Positions 62,892 through 64,000 of a DNA stretch of 64,000 nucleotides are shown piece after piece. Each line of letters starts with the position of its first letter. Position 1 is the first letter of the stretch. Source of the DNA: Myxococcales bacterium (GTDB lineage Bacteria > Myxococcota_A > Polyangia > Nannocystales > Nannocystaceae); assembly GCA_020633315.1 (NCBI GenBank), contig JACKDV010000019.1:1-64000 (forward strand), read 5' to 3'. The notes beneath the pieces are model-generated. The model saw only the letters and a list, made by a program, of their open reading frames with translations. It had not been told where the DNA came from and ran no database searches. The position numbers and the translations under genes were made by a program.

Positions 62892-64000
<1,109 letters not shown>

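Overview
The window is strongly G+C-rich DNA from a bacterium that looks like a myxobacterium of the Nannocystis/Plesiocystis/Enhygromyxa group (Myxococcota). This placement is an inference. It rests on the many lipoproteins with Gly/Ser/Thr/Asp-rich linkers behind a lipobox, a membrane Ser/Thr kinase with TPR repeats, and a homologue of the plant sterol enzyme cycloeucalenol cycloisomerase. Genes are dense and switch strand often. I saw no rRNA, no convincing tRNA, no insertion sequence and no CRISPR array.

Layout. 1-10.6 kb: an ECF sigma factor co-transcribed with a von Willebrand A lipoprotein, several surface lipoproteins, an M20 amidohydrolase, pseudouridine-5'-phosphate glycosidase, an outer-membrane-like protein, the sterol cycloisomerase homologue and a pectinacetylesterase-like lipoprotein. 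10.7-34.9 kb: what looks like one large biosynthetic gene cluster. 35-41.5 kb: a second GT2 glycosyltransferase, a discoidin-like lipoprotein, a polytopic GT-C-like membrane protein, an FG-GAP lipoprotein and a truncated receiver protein. 41.7-46.4 kb: an aldehyde dehydrogenase/DUF779 pair facing an AcoR-type sigma-54 activator. 46.6-53.5 kb: a second pectinacetylesterase-like protein, a CPBP membrane protease, a CxxxCxxCC protein and a very large LVIVD-repeat lipoprotein. 53.7-58 kb: a Ser/Thr kinase-TPR protein with a membrane protein carrying eight TIAP repeats. 58.2-61 kb: a tight three-gene operon with an ATP-dependent DNA ligase-like protein. 61.1-64 kb: a divergent EF-Tu with a very strong leader hairpin and terminator, then a vWA lipoprotein cut by the window end.

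The cluster at 10.7-34.9 kb is the most interesting part. It combines a flavin-dependent halogenase, a peptide export set (HlyD-like protein, C39 peptidase-ABC protein, second ABC protein lacking the catalytic Cys), a radical SAM protein with a cysteine-free SPASM-like tail, a pheganomycin-type (PGM1-like) ATP-grasp peptide ligase, a PhyH dioxygenase, a protein of unknown family, a methyltransferase and a TPR protein with a degenerate ATPase domain. It also holds a 39-residue gene with an excellent ribosome binding site and a consensus promoter. The predicted peptide has a basic KIKAG leader and a Tyr-Pro-rich tail. A second, translationally coupled operon encodes a haem-oxygenase-like diiron protein fused to a GFA domain, a C26 glutamine-amidotransferase-like hydrolase, a membrane desaturase/hydroxylase, a PLP aminotransferase, an exporter and a GT2 glycosyltransferase. 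The working model (inference) is a ribosomal peptide, cleaved and tailored, to which the ATP-grasp enzyme adds a non-proteinogenic amino acid made by the second operon, followed by export.

Many genes across the window have a TAnnnT -10 hexamer only 6-12 nt before the start codon, which suggests leaderless transcription is common here.
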